Of a DNA stretch of 64,000 nucleotides, positions 31,495-42,184 are shown one piece after another (within the stretch, counting starts at the first letter, position 1; the number at the start of each line of letters is the position of its first letter). The position numbers and the translations under genes are program-made. Source of the stretch: Odontocerum albicorne (lineage: Eukaryota > Arthropoda > Insecta > Trichoptera > Odontoceridae); assembly GCA_949825065.1 (NCBI GenBank), contig OX463859.1:11309606-11373605 (forward strand), in the 5' to 3' direction. The notes under the pieces were generated by a model. That model was given only the letters and a program-made list of their open reading frames with translations. It was not told the DNA's origin and did no database searches.

Positions 31495-31745
31495 CTTTTG
31501 ATAAATTTGAGGCTGGCCGTGTGCTACCAATTTTTCTATATTAGGGTCTATATTTGTCAGCATCCTTAAATCTTCCCGGTTAATTATTTGAAGTAGGTTC
31601 CTCTTTTTAGTCAAAATACTTGTGATCGCACCAAATTCACGTTCAACTACTCGTATATAGGATGACGGAAATGCAATAAAAAATCTTACCGTAGCCCATA
31701 ATCCAAAATACAGTATTTTTTTTTAAATTTATTTTACACATGACA
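31495..31745 (-). pseudogene. hAT transposase C-terminal (dimerisation) domain fragment
   Basis: On the minus strand one uninterrupted frame reads GLWATVRFFIAFPSSYIRVV, then EREFGAITSILTKKRN, then NREDLRMLTNIDPNIEKLV. This is the hATC pattern (...VER.FS....l.tk.Rn.L....l..L..l...P.i..L) near the C terminus of ZBED5/SCAND3-like hAT transposases. The Ser after ERxF is replaced (EREFG). There is no start codon and no catalytic domain upstream, so it is a fragment. A TIR-like end at 31070-31145 is in the right position to be its 3' terminus. Confidence 0.75.
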
Positions 31746-32250
31746 AGAAATATACATAATTTGCGAAAAAAACAACAGGTAATTTAATTTCGACACACAA
31801 TTTTAATGGATCTGGGTTTGTTGCCTTTCATTTGTCGTGTCCCCAGTAAACTAGGCTTTTGCCTGTATATCACTGAGGACATATATCATGAAAAAATAAA
31901 TCGATACTTCTTTCCAATTTTCGATTATATAAAACCCCGTTCCACATTCTCATCAACCTGACAAACAGTGACACTCAATTACACATGTACCATATACATC
32001 ACGCGAAATCAAACTCCTCACACTTCATCACTTCAAACATACCAAAACGTTTATCCCACAATATACCGCACATAATCATAAAAAAGCAACGTGTTTTTCT
32101 TTTTGACTACAAATTCTACGAGTCATGTTTGAGTTATGATTGTTATATATTTTGTTCTTACATCTTGTTGTATATTGAACTGTATTTTGTAAAACTGGTA
32201 TCTACGTGTTCATTTAAAAAAAAAGGGATTCGAGTCTATTTTTATTTAAG
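31746..32250. other. Unassigned stretch
   Basis: AT-rich with no recognised feature. A 96-residue plus-strand frame (31985-32275) has a His-rich N terminus and a hydrophobic middle but no motif. It ends in SINE tail sequence and is probably fortuitous. Confidence 0.35.
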
Positions 32251-32254
32251 ATAT

Positions 32255-32340
32255 CGTTTAAATTGTTATTATTGACTGGAAGACATTGTCATATGGCAAT
32301 AAATCAAAGGAAGTGTAACACAATACAACTCTTTACAGAA
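32255..32340 (+). mobile_element. SINE/LINE E tail fragment
   Basis: 'gactggaagacattgtcatatggcaataa' then 'aagtgtaacacaatacaac' matches the 3' tail of the SINE and LINE E families. The head is not preserved. Confidence 0.55.
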
Positions 32341-32439
32341 AATCTTTAAAAATCGGTTTTTCTATTCGACCACCAATCGGGTATATCATATATTATTGAC
32401 CTATTTGCGTCGATTACATTCATATTATAAATATCACGT

Positions 32440-32790
32440 TGTATCGCTTGTAGAGTAGGCAGAGATAACGAATTTCCAAAAAAAAACATTAAAATACACA
32501 ACTTTCAAACACTCACCTCTTCCACAGTAATGAATCTTGTAGAACATTATAGTATTCATAATTCTTATTTTACCTTTTTTCAAAATTTTGTCCACTTAAT
32601 CCAGCCACATTTTCCTCGGTCTATCTCTTCCATGCACACCTTGCACTCTTGACTTATATACTCGTTTAGTCATTCTTTCTTCATTCATTCTCTTCATATC
32701 TACAAACCATCATAAATCTCATTTCTTCATCTTACTTAAAACCATTTTATCCATGCATTCGCTTCTACATTGGTCGATTAATGTCCCGAT
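32440..32790 (-). pseudogene. LINE A tail (inverted), degraded
   Basis: 'gtagagtaggcagagataac', 'cttaatccagccacattttc', 'cggtctatctcttcc' and 'cattctcttcatatctacaaacc' match the inverted LINE A tails, with larger divergence than most copies. Confidence 0.55.
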
Positions 32791-33025
32791 ATGCGACACG
32801 TTGTTCCCAGAGGGGTATATTGGTGGCCCACAGTAAGATTTATTGCCAGGACCTATTGTCACAGTGGTGTTTACATCTTACACCTTTATTTGGTCACCTC
32901 CCACCGAGTTAAATTCAGGGGCAAAGTAGAATATATAGTCAGCCATTTTTGCAAACGCCGTAAATCCAGTCTTGTAAGGTTGTAAGTTAATTCACGAATA
33001 CGTGTATGATTCTTTCATTCATATT
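32791..33025. other. Unassigned stretch
   Basis: A 64-residue plus-strand frame (32791-32985) has no motif. No gene supported. Confidence 0.35.
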
Positions 33026-33029
33026 GAAC

Positions 33030-33125
33030 CTTCGCGGTCTATTTGGTAAGCTATTAGACTTATGCACTGAGTGTATTGGGTTCGATTTCCGATAGTTCTA
33101 GAAAAAATAATGGGTCCCAGTATGA
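33030..33125 (+). mobile_element. SINE head fragment
   Basis: tRNA-like head: an A-box-like segment 'cggtctatttggtaagctat' and a B box GGGTTCGATTTCC (about 33078). The tail is missing. Cloverleaf arms are not restored, so it is not a tRNA gene. Confidence 0.6.
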
Positions 33126-33389
33126 TAAATGGGTACTTTTGGTACCAATAATCACACGCTCTATATGTACGCAAGTATTGTTATCTCTTCAAATACAGTA
33201 GTATTTGTATTACGTGTGATGACGAATTGAGAATATCGTGCCTACTACAATGGCTCTAAACTCAAAAGTTAGACAAATTGGACCGAAGACACTGTTGACT
33301 CTTGACTTCGCTCTTAAATAATCAATGAATGAAGGATTCCATTCGAACGAATGAAATTTGATTGTAGTAGATACGAAATAAACATTTCG

Positions 33390-33490
33390 TCATCGAACGC
33401 GTTAGCAATACTACCGCACGTGAAGTTGCAACAACACTGTAACACGTCTAATATGCGAGTGTTGTTACCAGATGAATTATTTTACTTTTT
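33390..33490. repeat. Dispersed repeat H, short copy
   Basis: 'gcaatactaccgcacgtg', 'aacacgtctaatatgcgag' and 'gttaccaga' match repeat H at 950-1020 and 19060-19120. Confidence 0.55.
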
Positions 33491-34220
33491 TTCTAGTTTT
33501 CTTTCTATCGATCTATGAAATATTCCAATGACGGCGTAAGTCTAACATTAGTTGGTAAATGGTCCACAGTATCACTAAATAGACAATAATTCATAATAAT
33601 AAATATTCATAGGTAAGAATTGACAAAGTTAAAAATTCTGTTTATCCAAAAACAATACAAACATTTTAATAAATATTCAAAAGCCTTTGGTTCAATTTTA
33701 CCGACAAACATAATAAAATGTCGTTCCGAAGGCAACTTCACTCTCTATTTTTCAACACTATTGACTTGCAATTATTTTACATTGTGCTACAAATCTCTAG
33801 GGATGCACTAGTTAATATTAATAGACTGCAGTTGGTCGGAAGGGCGTGACAAATGGGCCCCAAACCGGCCGCTGTGAGGCATACTATTACAAATGGTTAT
33901 TTATTGATCGCTGGAAATAATGGGAGTTTGATTTGCTGCTTTGCAATTTTGTTAGTGTGCGAAATATGATACATTCACTTTGAATGTATTACTATATGTG
34001 AATACGAAACGGGACTTATTAAATAGATTTCTTTTCGCAATGAGATTTTGCAAAAAATATGCCATATCATTTCATAACACATTTGTTCGTATGAATACAT
34101 GATGTGCTATAGTTAATATATGTGTACATACCATAACGCCGTCTACCTCGTAATGTAATTAAAATGTGTACATGCATCATCGCTCTTCTTTTTTTTATGT
34201 CATACTTTACTGTCCATGCT
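33491..34220. other. Unassigned stretch
   Basis: AT-rich with no recognised gene. A GC-rich patch (33836-33880, including GGGCCCCAAACCGGCCGC) is unexplained. Confidence 0.35.
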
Positions 34221-34224
34221 CTAA

Positions 34225-34560
34225 CACTCTGGAACCAGTTACAGACTTGTTAGTCTCGCCTCGTCTATTGCGTGCTTTAAGAAGCGACTGAAAAACTCTT
34301 AATTTCAAGTTTGTAATAAAACGTGTTTCATTCCTGATTTTTCTTTCCTCTCTACCATCCCTACCTTTTCATATTTCACTTTTACTATGTATATTGTTCA
34401 TTAATTTTGTAAAGATGAATAACCATTTGAATATTTTTTGCGACCATACAACTTCCTTTATTTAATTTTGTCTGGTTGGTTAGAAGAGATTGCCACATGG
34501 CAATAACCCCACCAGATGGTTTTTTTTTACAATGAAGTGTTAAATAAATTAAAACATACA
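34225..34560 (+). pseudogene. LINE E 3' end
   Basis: The plus strand shows the last codons of LINE E ('tctggaaccagtta...' encodes LWNQL-like sequence, then 'CFKKRLKNS' and a stop near 34302). A 3' untranslated tail follows, ending with 'tctggttggttagaagagat', 'tgccacatggcaataacccc' and 'acaatgaagtgtt'. That terminal part is the same as the SINE tail. Confidence 0.75.
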
Positions 34561-34561
34561 T

Positions 34562-35640
34562 ACATACCTACCATCACGTTGGGGTAGGCAAAAAGGACAG
34601 AGCGTCAGACTTTCCTATCTCGACGCACATATGTGTATTATGCCCTTCCACATTAATTCATATTCTCGTACAGCTCCTACAATTTCTCTAACTTTATACT
34701 TTTACTTCTTTCAAAATGTCATTCACTTGTTCCAACGATTATTTCTTTGGTCTTCTTCTATCCCGTCTTTCATTCGAATTTACATCTCAAAGTGTTTTTT
34801 TGTATTGTACTCAATACCTAAAGTTCGTACTCAATACCTAAAGTTCATACTCAATACCTAAAGTTTTTATCATACTCAATACCCTCAATACCTCAAGTTC
34901 ACATTTATCCCTGATCACTTTGTTCCGTATTCTGTCATATATATGTTAATCACCTCATATATTCGTCTCAGTGCACGCTAACATATTTCTATAGCATGTG
35001 TTCGACTTCCATCAGTATTTTCCCACATCCAAGTTTCACTTACATACTTCAACATTGATACTTCTCGTAGAATACTGTTGTGGCATATCATCTTCGCAGA
35101 TAGTACTACTGTACAATTCGAGTATATAACACTTTGCAGTATTAATTTCAACTTTCCGTTATCGTCTACCGGGCAAACATGAGCTGAAAGTGACATATGT
35201 TTTAGTATCCCGTTGACTGTTTCCTATCGCTACATATCGTTTGATATATTTCATAACGCTTCCAATATAGAAAATACAACCTAAATAGCCAAATTCTTTA
35301 ACTTACTTCCAATCTTTCACTTCTAACCCATGTATAACATTTACGTTTCCTTCACTTTTCCACCACCATGATATTTCCCAACATTCAATATCAGATACTC
35401 TTTACAAATCTCATACAATTTACCATCATATTATCAGCATACGGCGATGCATAAACATTCCCATTCGACATTCGTACGCCACCCATTGACGTATGTAGTT
35501 CCTTCACACATGAATCTCTGTAAATAAGAAACAACTAAGGTGACATGACACATACTTGGCTAACCCCTTTTGAAATATTAAATCACTCAGTCAACATTTT
35601 TTCACCAATTATGCAAAGAAGGTCATCACTTTTACTTTTA
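34562..35640 (-). pseudogene. LINE A 3' half (inverted)
   Basis: Longest LINE A copy. The plus strand begins at the 3' terminus ('tacctaccatcacgttgggg') and runs back to the polymerase palm. On the minus strand ASPYADN (about 35432-35455) marks a mutated YADD box, and 'FNISKGV' is at about 35565-35580. The copy contains an 18-bp slippage array at 34805-34885. No intact frame. Confidence 0.75.
34805..34885. repeat. 18-bp tandem repeat, four copies
   Basis: Four copies of ACTCAATACCTAAAGTTC within LINE A, the last ones shortened. Local slippage. Confidence 0.9.
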
Positions 35641-35734
35641 TACTAAACTATACATCATGGGACACTTTTATAGTTTATGATTGCCATCGGGAATCGAATT
35701 CCATTTATTTATTACTCGTTTATTTATTTAATAC

Positions 35735-36245
35735 TTTTATTGCAAATAAATCTGGCAGGCTTATTGCCAAGTGGCAACCTGTTGCAATCAACCATAAAAG
35801 TAAATGAAGTACTCGTAAGTTACATGGTCGCAAATAATATTCAAATGACTATCCATCCCCACAAAATCGATGTACGTGAGCACACGCCCATAAACCCCAC
35901 AAAGCCCTACAATCACTGAACATTCCTTTTCATATAAAGTGAGATATCATAAATCAAAGGAAAAGGAAGGGATGATGGACAGGAACGAAAAATCTGGATA
36001 AAACACGTTATATTATTGACCAGTAATAAAGAGTTTTTTCAGTCGCTTCTTAAAGTATGCCAAGGATGGAGCGAGTCGACTAACATTGGTGTTTAACTGA
36101 TTCCAGAGTCTCACTGCAATTCTACAATCTAGGGAGGAAATAAATTGTTTTACCACTAATCCACTTCGATCGTAATGATCGTCTCAAACGAACTCGAAAC
36201 ACCCAGGTTAAATAGAAGCAGTCTAACCCAATGCATGTATAAAAA
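35735..36245 (-). pseudogene. LINE E 3' end (inverted)
   Basis: The minus strand reads SLDCRIAVRLWNQLNTNVSR, then SLAYFKKRLKKLFITGQ and a stop (about 36012). The 3' untranslated tail runs to 35740 and ends in the SINE-shared segment ('ggcaggcttattgccaag' on the plus strand). RLWNQL...SL..FKKRLK is the C-terminal signature of CR1/L2-like LINE proteins. Confidence 0.8.
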
Positions 36246-36332
36246 TCTTAACAAACGCAAAGAGAAATGATTTGGGTTTATAATACGGTTTGCATAAAAA
36301 ATATAATACATATATCCCTCTTTATCCATTTT

Positions 36333-36545
36333 TCAAGGTGACATCAATGTCATTCTATAACCATCTGCCACTTTACCTTCAGCCATCTCACTGCTGCTAA
36401 TGATGATGGAGTACTCTGCCCATTCTTCACCTGGTGTTGTATTCACTTTGGCCAACATCTTGGCGGTCCTGACTACATTAGTTCCGCGCATTACTGTCAA
36501 TTGCCTTTCTGCCAAAATTGCTCCCAGGTAGATCTTCTGACTACA
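36333..36545 (-). CDS. Unrecognised exon-like open frame
   Basis: The minus strand is open from a possible 3' splice site near 36545-36550 (TTTTTGTAG, with a second AG four bases on) to a stop at 36333. It encodes KIYLGAILAERQLTVMRGTN, then VVRTAKMLAKVNTTPGEEWA, then EYSIIISSSEMAEGKVADGY. Base and codon use are less AT-rich than the flanks and the frame has no stops. A donor-like AAGGTAAAG occurs about 30 codon positions before the stop, so it may be an internal exon. No family is recognised. It could be a host exon or a fragment of an unfamiliar transposon. Confidence 0.4.
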   Translation of the reverse strand, partial: CSQKIYLGAILAERQLTVMRGTNVVRTAKMLAKVNTTPGEEWAEYSIIISSSEMAEGKVADGYRMTLMSP

Positions 36546-36549
36546 AAAA

Positions 36550-36870
36550 CATTATTTTCTCACTCAAAAACTAATTTTGACTTAAATGGTTGTTAATGCT
36601 TAAATTGAGAATGGTATTTTGAGCATCTCATGGTCGGTTAAATCAGAGTTTGTCAAAGTTAATAGAAAAAATAAATATAACGAAATTCAAGCCAAATATA
36701 ACGAAATTCATACGACCATAAAATAACATTTCAATATTCAGAATATAGAAATAAAAGTGTTAAAAAACTTTTTTTTTCAGAATATTAATTTGTATGACAC
36801 ATGAATAATATTATTTTGACTGTGCATATTTTTTACCGGCGTTCATATTTGCATATTCAATACACATAAT
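36550..36870. other. AT-rich stretch without genes
   Basis: 'cgaaattcaagccaaatataacgaaattca' contains a short duplication (ATAACGAAATTCA). Nothing else recognised. Confidence 0.4.
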
Positions 36871-36871
36871 T

Positions 36872-37050
36872 TGTAATTTATTAAACACTGTTTATTCCAC
36901 TTTATGTAACGGTATAACCCTACCGGTTTCAAGGCTTTCACCTTATCATCAGGGGAGCACAAACCGTTACAGAAAGTGGAATAAAAAATGTTTGATAAAA
37001 CAATTTACAATGTATTTAAACCAATGTTTAATGCCTTATCTATAAAAGAA
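36872..37050 (-). mobile_element. Palindromic element P, copy 2 (inverted, internally deleted)
   Basis: Same family as 44625-44877, reversed. The left arm's complement carries CTGATGA, U, AAGG, six-base loop, CCTT, GAAA, C, CGGTA, loop, TACCG: the most perfect version of the hammerhead-like core here. The second arm is mostly deleted. An imperfect duplication (AATACACATAATT at about 36858 and AATACACAATT at about 37054) may be the target site. Confidence 0.75.
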
Positions 37051-37124
37051 ATATAATACACAATTGTTGACAAATATTTTTCTGGACATCAATGATACAT
37101 GATAGATAAGCCCGAAGCTATTTC

Positions 37125-37342
37125 ATTCAATTGTATTGTATTACACTGTCGTTGTATAAAGTACAACCTGGTGGGCTTATTGCCATGTGGCAATCTGTTC
37201 CAACCAACCAGAAAGATGTTAAAGAGGCCTTAAGTGAAAATCAGACTGGAATACTTTTTAAAAAATCTGGATTCCAGGGAGATTTGAACCCGTAACCTCC
37301 GGACTGGTAGACAGGCATCTTACCTACTAGGCCACGAAGGTC
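37125..37342 (-). mobile_element. tRNA-derived SINE (inverted), best-preserved copy
   Basis: Minus strand: head GACCTTCGTGGCCTAGTAGG (A box TGGCCTAGTAGG), anticodon-loop region, B box GGTTCAAATCTCC, a body with a T run, then 'aaggcctctttaacatcttt' and the tail TCTGGTTGGTTGGAACAGAT...TGGCAATAAGCCCACCAGG, ending in TACAATACAA. Length about 215 bp. It is complete enough to serve as the family reference. Confidence 0.85.
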
Positions 37343-37424
37343 TTCTATTCGTAACTTCCGGAAACAAATTCTTCATATCAGAAGGCTTAACTCCATTTTA
37401 ATAGCTATTCCATCATCACGTCAT

Positions 37425-37560
37425 TCTTTAATGTATGTCGTTAGATTCGGGAACCACCTACCAGCCACTGAAAAACTTGCACTCTCATTGGATTTCTTTA
37501 AAAGCGACTTAAAAAGATTATATTTATCTTTAATGGTAAGATGCAATAGGTTATCTTTTA
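37425..37560 (+). pseudogene. LINE C-terminal fragment
   Basis: The plus strand reads VVRFGNHLPATEKLALSLDF then FKSDLKRLYLS. The pattern '..fWN.LP.......SL..FK..LKr.' marks the C terminus of CR1/L2-like LINE proteins. It differs from LINE E. The upstream polymerase is absent. Confidence 0.5.
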
Positions 37561-37756
37561 TTATAGAATATAGTTATCAGCCATCTTGTTTATGGAAGAC
37601 ACCTGTTCATGTTATTGTGTGCAAGGTGTTGCGCTTCAGCAAACACACATTCTTGATAGATCCAACCTAAGGTTCCGAAGGCAAGAATATTTCATTCCAG
37701 ACGATTGCTGGGATTATTCTGCGGCAGCCTTTCACTAGACAGAATATATTTTTGTG

Positions 37757-38240
37757 CAGGTGGCCCTCGACTTTCGCACATAATTGGTTCCTGAAAATGT
37801 GTGCGAATGTTCGATAGTAGAGGGATGTAAAAAAAAACATCAAAAAAGTTATTTTAAAATATTTATTTATCAATAATATATTAAAAATATTTATTTATCA
37901 ATAAACTCGTATATAATTAAGTTAACGAGACGTGTTTAAGTGCTTTCAGGCGTTTTCTTTATAAACTTGTCAAGAGTTAGTTGAATACCACCCTTTTATT
38001 CTTTTCTTGATAAAGAGTTCTATAACATGCTGTGTCTTTCTCAATCGCCCTACGTACTTGAGATATACGTTCTTCATTGGGAACACATTCTTCCATGATA
38101 GTCACAAATTGGTCAAGATACATGAAGGCGTCATTCATATTTTTGATTGTCAAAGTCTTGACTCATTGAAATATGTTAATGAAGTATATGCTGGTTTTTT
38201 TCTTGCACGGCATACGACTCTGGGTCCACTGGATTAGGCA
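37757..38240 (-). mobile_element. pogo/Tigger-like element, 3' end
   Basis: The plus strand begins with a terminus-like CAGGTGGCCCTCGACTTTCG, followed by CACATAATTGGTTCC and a second, complementary-style 'gtgcgaatgttcgatagtag'. This is the usual look of a pogo/Tigger terminal region. The minus strand from 38140 reads AFMYLDQFVTIMEECVPNEE, RISQVRRAIEKDTACYRTL and, after a frame change, QLTLDKFIKKTPEST. The last phrase resembles the C-terminal tail of CENP-B-like transposases. The DDE domain is missing. Confidence 0.5.
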
Positions 38241-38700
38241 TATTGTGTTGTAGTGCTATGTTATAATTTTTAACATCATATTATATGAATCATATTAGTG
38301 TTTTGATATTTTTGTATTATTTTAAAGCATCTTGTATTTCTGTATTTATCATATTCGCTCTTTGAGTTTTAATTGTGCTTTGTATTAATTATCAATGGTC
38401 ATTATCGAATGTAATTGAATATGAAATAAATAAGTGTTTAATAGTTTGTCAATCCCTGGTTAAATTCATTATATTTTATATTTACAAAATGACAAAAAAT
38501 GAATATTAAGAGGAAATACAAGGACGACACGTCAGTCCACGCATTTTGGATCGTGCTTCCTTCTCTTGATGAGACAATATTTTTTTATATTATATTTCAC
38601 AGTATATATAAAATATTTCACAGTATAAAGAAGTCGTAAAGTTTATTAACTTACATTTTCTTGATATTCGTTTGTATTATTTACAACTTTAAATAAACTC
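38241..38700. other. AT-rich stretch without genes
   Basis: Nothing recognised apart from a small duplication 'atatttcacagtata' near 38595-38625. Confidence 0.4.
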
Positions 38701-38704
38701 AAAA

Positions 38705-39080
38705 AAAATGGCATAACGCTTGTCTTCCAACCTGAGGGCTTTGGGTTCGATCCACTTAGGTGCAAAAATAAAGTCTCAATCTTCTTTCATTCCATACCAC
38801 CTTTTCATATTTAATTATTTACTAAAATATATTACTGTTTGTTGTACAATATTGCAGGGTCATTTCAAAAAAATTATATCTTACAACCAACCATTACATT
38901 GTTTGATTTCGTAGGTTCGATTTCCAATCGTACTCATATTTTTAAAAAGGATTCCAATCTTATTTTCACTTAAGGCCTTCTTAATGTTTTCTAATTGGTT
39001 AGAAGAGATTACTACATTTCAGTAAACTCGACATGATGTAATATGCAATGAAAGTGCAACATAATAATATTTTTTGTAGT
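38705..39080 (+). mobile_element. Two SINE pieces in tandem
   Basis: First piece: 'taacgcttgtcttccaacct' and B box GGGTTCGATCC (about 38751). Second piece: B-box-like GGTTCGATTTCC (about 38912), the body 'aaggccttcttaatgttttc', then the tail 'taattggttagaagagatta' and 'gcaatgaaagtgcaac' to about 39065. The A box of the second copy is lost. Confidence 0.65.
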
Positions 39081-39084
39081 ATAT

Positions 39085-40345
39085 CTAAATAATAAACATA
39101 AAACATATGAGTACGTACCATGTAACCTTTTATCCAATGCTTCTAGAATAAATCTACTAGCGGTACATCTAAATAATAAACCAATGCTTTTACAATAAAC
39201 CTACTTGTAGTATATCTAAATAATAAACATAAAACATATGAGTACGTACCATGTCACTTTTATCCAATGCATCTAGAATAAATCTACTAGCGGTACATCT
39301 AAATAATAAACCAATGCTTCTACAAAAAACCTACTTGTAGTATATCTAAATAATAAACATAAAATATATGAGAACGTACCATGTCACTTTAATCCAATGT
39401 TTCTAGAATAAATCTACTAGCGGTACATCTAAATAATAAACCAATGCTTCTACAATAAATCTACTTGTAGTACTATATATCTAAATAATAAACATAAAAC
39501 ATATGAGTACGTACCATGTCATATTAATCCAATGCTTCTAGAATAAATCTACTAGCGGTACATCTAAATATTAAACCAATGCTTCTACAATAAACTTACT
39601 TATAGTATATCTAAATAATAAACATAAAACATATGAATACGTATCATGTCACTTTTATCAAATGCTTCTAGAATAATTCTACTAGTGGTACATCTAAATA
39701 ATAAACCAATGCTTCTACAATAAACTGACTTGTAGTATATCTAAATAATAGACATAAAACATATGAGTACGTACCATGTCAATTTTATCCAATGCTTCTA
39801 GAATAAATCTACTAGCGGTACATCTAAATAATAAACCAATGCTTCTACAATAAACCTACTTGTGGTATATCTAAATAATAAACATAAACATACGTACCAT
39901 GTTCTATCTAATGCATCTAAAATAAATCTACTAGCGGTACATCTAAACAATAAACTTCTACAATAAACCTACTTGTGGTGTATCTAAATAATAAACATAA
40001 ACATACGTACCATGTTCTGTCTAATGCATCTAAAATAAATCTACTAGCGGTACATCTAAACAATAAACTTCTACAATAAACCTACTTGTGGTATATCTAA
40101 ATAATAAACATAAACATACGTACCATGTTCTGTCTAATGTATCTAAAATAAATCTACTAGCGGTACATCTAAATGATAAACTAATGCTTCTACAATAAAC
40201 CTACTTGTGGTGTATCTAAATAATAAACATACGTGACAAGTCACTTTTGTCTAATGCTTGTAAAAATCTACTAGCGGTACATAATTTCGTCTAGTGCACC
40301 TAAAATAAATCTACCTGTGTTATATCTAAATAATAAACTCGTAAA
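39085..40345. repeat. 130-to-113-bp tandem array, about ten copies
   Basis: Landmark ACTAGCGGTACATCTAAA recurs at about 39155, 39285, 39415, 39550, 39680, 39810, 39930, 40043, 40156 and 40270. The period is 130 bp in the first half and 113-114 bp in the last four units, after loss of a CCAATGC-containing segment. Each unit is itself a dimer of related halves ('ctactagcggtacatctaaataataaac' and 'cctacttgtagtatatctaaataataaac'). No link to a transposon was found. Confidence 0.93.
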
Positions 40346-40655
40346 TAATTTATTATAATTTTACGATTTCATGTAAACACATCTGTTGAATTTATTACTT
40401 TAAAGCCACTTCCAACCAATCAACTCATCTTTTATAATTTTCATTGGTATCAATTACCGTATCTTTAACGAAGTGTATGAAAACAATATTTGAGAAAAAC
40501 TAACAAAAGTTTAAATAAAATATAAATTTGAAGGAAAAAAGCGATTAGGATGGGAATTGTACGATAGTCAAGGACGAGGAATATTTTGAGATAAATAATG
40601 CTTCTTTGGTTTATTCTTAAATATCGATTAGGATGTAACACATATGATTGAGCCA
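40346..40655. other. AT-rich spacer
   Basis: No recognised gene or repeat. Confidence 0.4.
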
Positions 40656-40659
40656 GGAA

Positions 40660-41045
40660 GATTGTTCTTAAGTTGGAATGAGTGAATTGTAAAAGATTAT
40701 CTGTGATGTGTATATTTGAACTGAGTGAACTGTAAAAGTTGGACTGAGTGAACTTTAAAAGATTATCTGTGATGTGTATATTTGAACTGAGTGAACTGTA
40801 AAAGTTGGACTGAGTGAACTGTAAAAGATTATCTGTGATGTGTATATTTGAACTAAGTGAACGGTAAAAGATTATCTGTGATGTGTATATTTGAACTGAG
40901 TGAACTGTAAAAGTTGTACTGAGTGAACTGTAAAAGTTGGACTGAGTGAACTGTAAAAGATTATCTGTGATGTGTATATTTGAACTGAGTGAACTGTAAA
41001 AGTTGGACTAAGTGAACTGTAAAAGATTATCTGTGATGTGTATTG
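40660..41045. repeat. 22-bp-based complex tandem repeat
   Basis: Built from TTGGACTGAGTGAACTGTAA-AA (22 bp), its variant 'tttgaactgagtgaactgta', and 'gattatctgtgatgtgtata'. Composite units of 43, 64-67 and 89 bp alternate, so unit number varies in steps of 22 bp. Confidence 0.9.
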
Positions 41046-41089
41046 AAAGGATTCTGCCGTCACTAGATCTAAGAGACACTCCATGCTTT

Positions 41090-41250
41090 GAAAGTGAATC
41101 GAGTTTTTTACGTTTAAGAGACCTGAAATGAAAAGTGCACTGATACCCTTTTGTAAAAGCAATTGGGTATCAACGGGTATTGAACCTGTTACCTTCAAGT
41201 TGTAAAACAGGCGTTTTACCAACAAAGCAACGAACTATTTTATATACCGT
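41090..41250 (-). mobile_element. SINE (inverted), diverged
   Basis: Minus strand: head 'gttgctttgttggtaaaacg', B box GGTTCAATACCC (complement at about 41180), a body with a short T-rich part and 'tctcttaaacg'. The tail is absent or replaced by the preceding tandem array. Confidence 0.6.
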
Positions 41251-41635
41251 GAGATCAATAAAAGAAACACCAAGTCAAGAACTCGCATTTTCAGTTATTA
41301 ACTTTTTCTCGTCTAGTCATCGAAGTATCGAGATGAGATCGGTATATAAAGATATACGTTAATTAAGTAATGATCCTTTAATATCTATGGGACGGTAGGT
41401 ACTTTATGCTTCCTCATCCTGATCCTGCAAGGATACCGAGTACGGCCACATACCGTACAGATTTGGGGACGATTGGTCACGCGTTATCGAATCTACTCAG
41501 TCACCACAATTGCTCCTAATTATGACATTTAGATCAAACGAGAGGGTGAGATGGAATTATACAGGGTGAAAGTAAGGTAACGTTGGTTATTTGTTCGTTT
41601 TTGAACATTAATAATGATGATGCAAATACATACAA
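41251..41635. other. Unassigned stretch
   Basis: Slightly higher GC than its surroundings with no recognised gene. 'ctgatcctgcaaggataccgagtacggccacataccgtac' holds short inverted repeats. Confidence 0.35.
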
Positions 41636-41637
41636 TT

Positions 41638-42050
41638 ATGACATTTTCCTGGGGGGCTGGTAGAGGGCTGAATGCCAAACTTTCCTATCTCGACACACAT
41701 ATTTCCTCTCTTCCATATCCATGAACATTTTCATACATCTTTCGTTTCTCTTACTTTCGCTTCATTCACTTGATCCAACCACGCTTTTTTGGTTTTCTTC
41801 TACCGTTTTATTCATTCCACGTGCCCAAACCATCTCAGAGTGTTCTTATTCATCATACTCAACACATCAGTCTTAAGTGAACATTCATCACTAATCCCTT
41901 CATTCCATATTCTGTCATACATTGTCACCCTCCTTTTATTACCCAAAAAGTACGCATTTTTACAGCGTTTACTCGTCTTTTTTATTATTTTTCCACGTCC
42001 ACGTTTCACTCCTTTACATCGAAGATGGTACTAAAATAATATCGTGAAGT
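41638..42050 (-). pseudogene. LINE A 3' end (inverted)
   Basis: The minus strand reads MYDRIWNEGISDECSLKTDV then NTLRWFGHVE, a readable stretch of the LINE A C-terminal domain. The plus strand starts at the 3' terminus with a GGGGGGCTGGTAGAGGGCTG variant of the usual 'ggggtaggcagag'. 5'-truncated at about 42050. Confidence 0.75.
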
Positions 42051-42184
42051 TTGCAACGGGGTATTGTATAATCAACAATCGAAGAAAAAAAACATTGACT
42101 TATTTTTACACGTCATATGTCCTCAGTAAGATACAGGCTACTGCAAATGCGACAAAGGAAAGATAACAACCCGAGATCCCTGTA

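Noticed and set aside
31985..32275. A 96-residue plus-strand protein
   Set aside because: The composition is that of AT-rich non-coding DNA, with no motif, and its end runs into a SINE tail.
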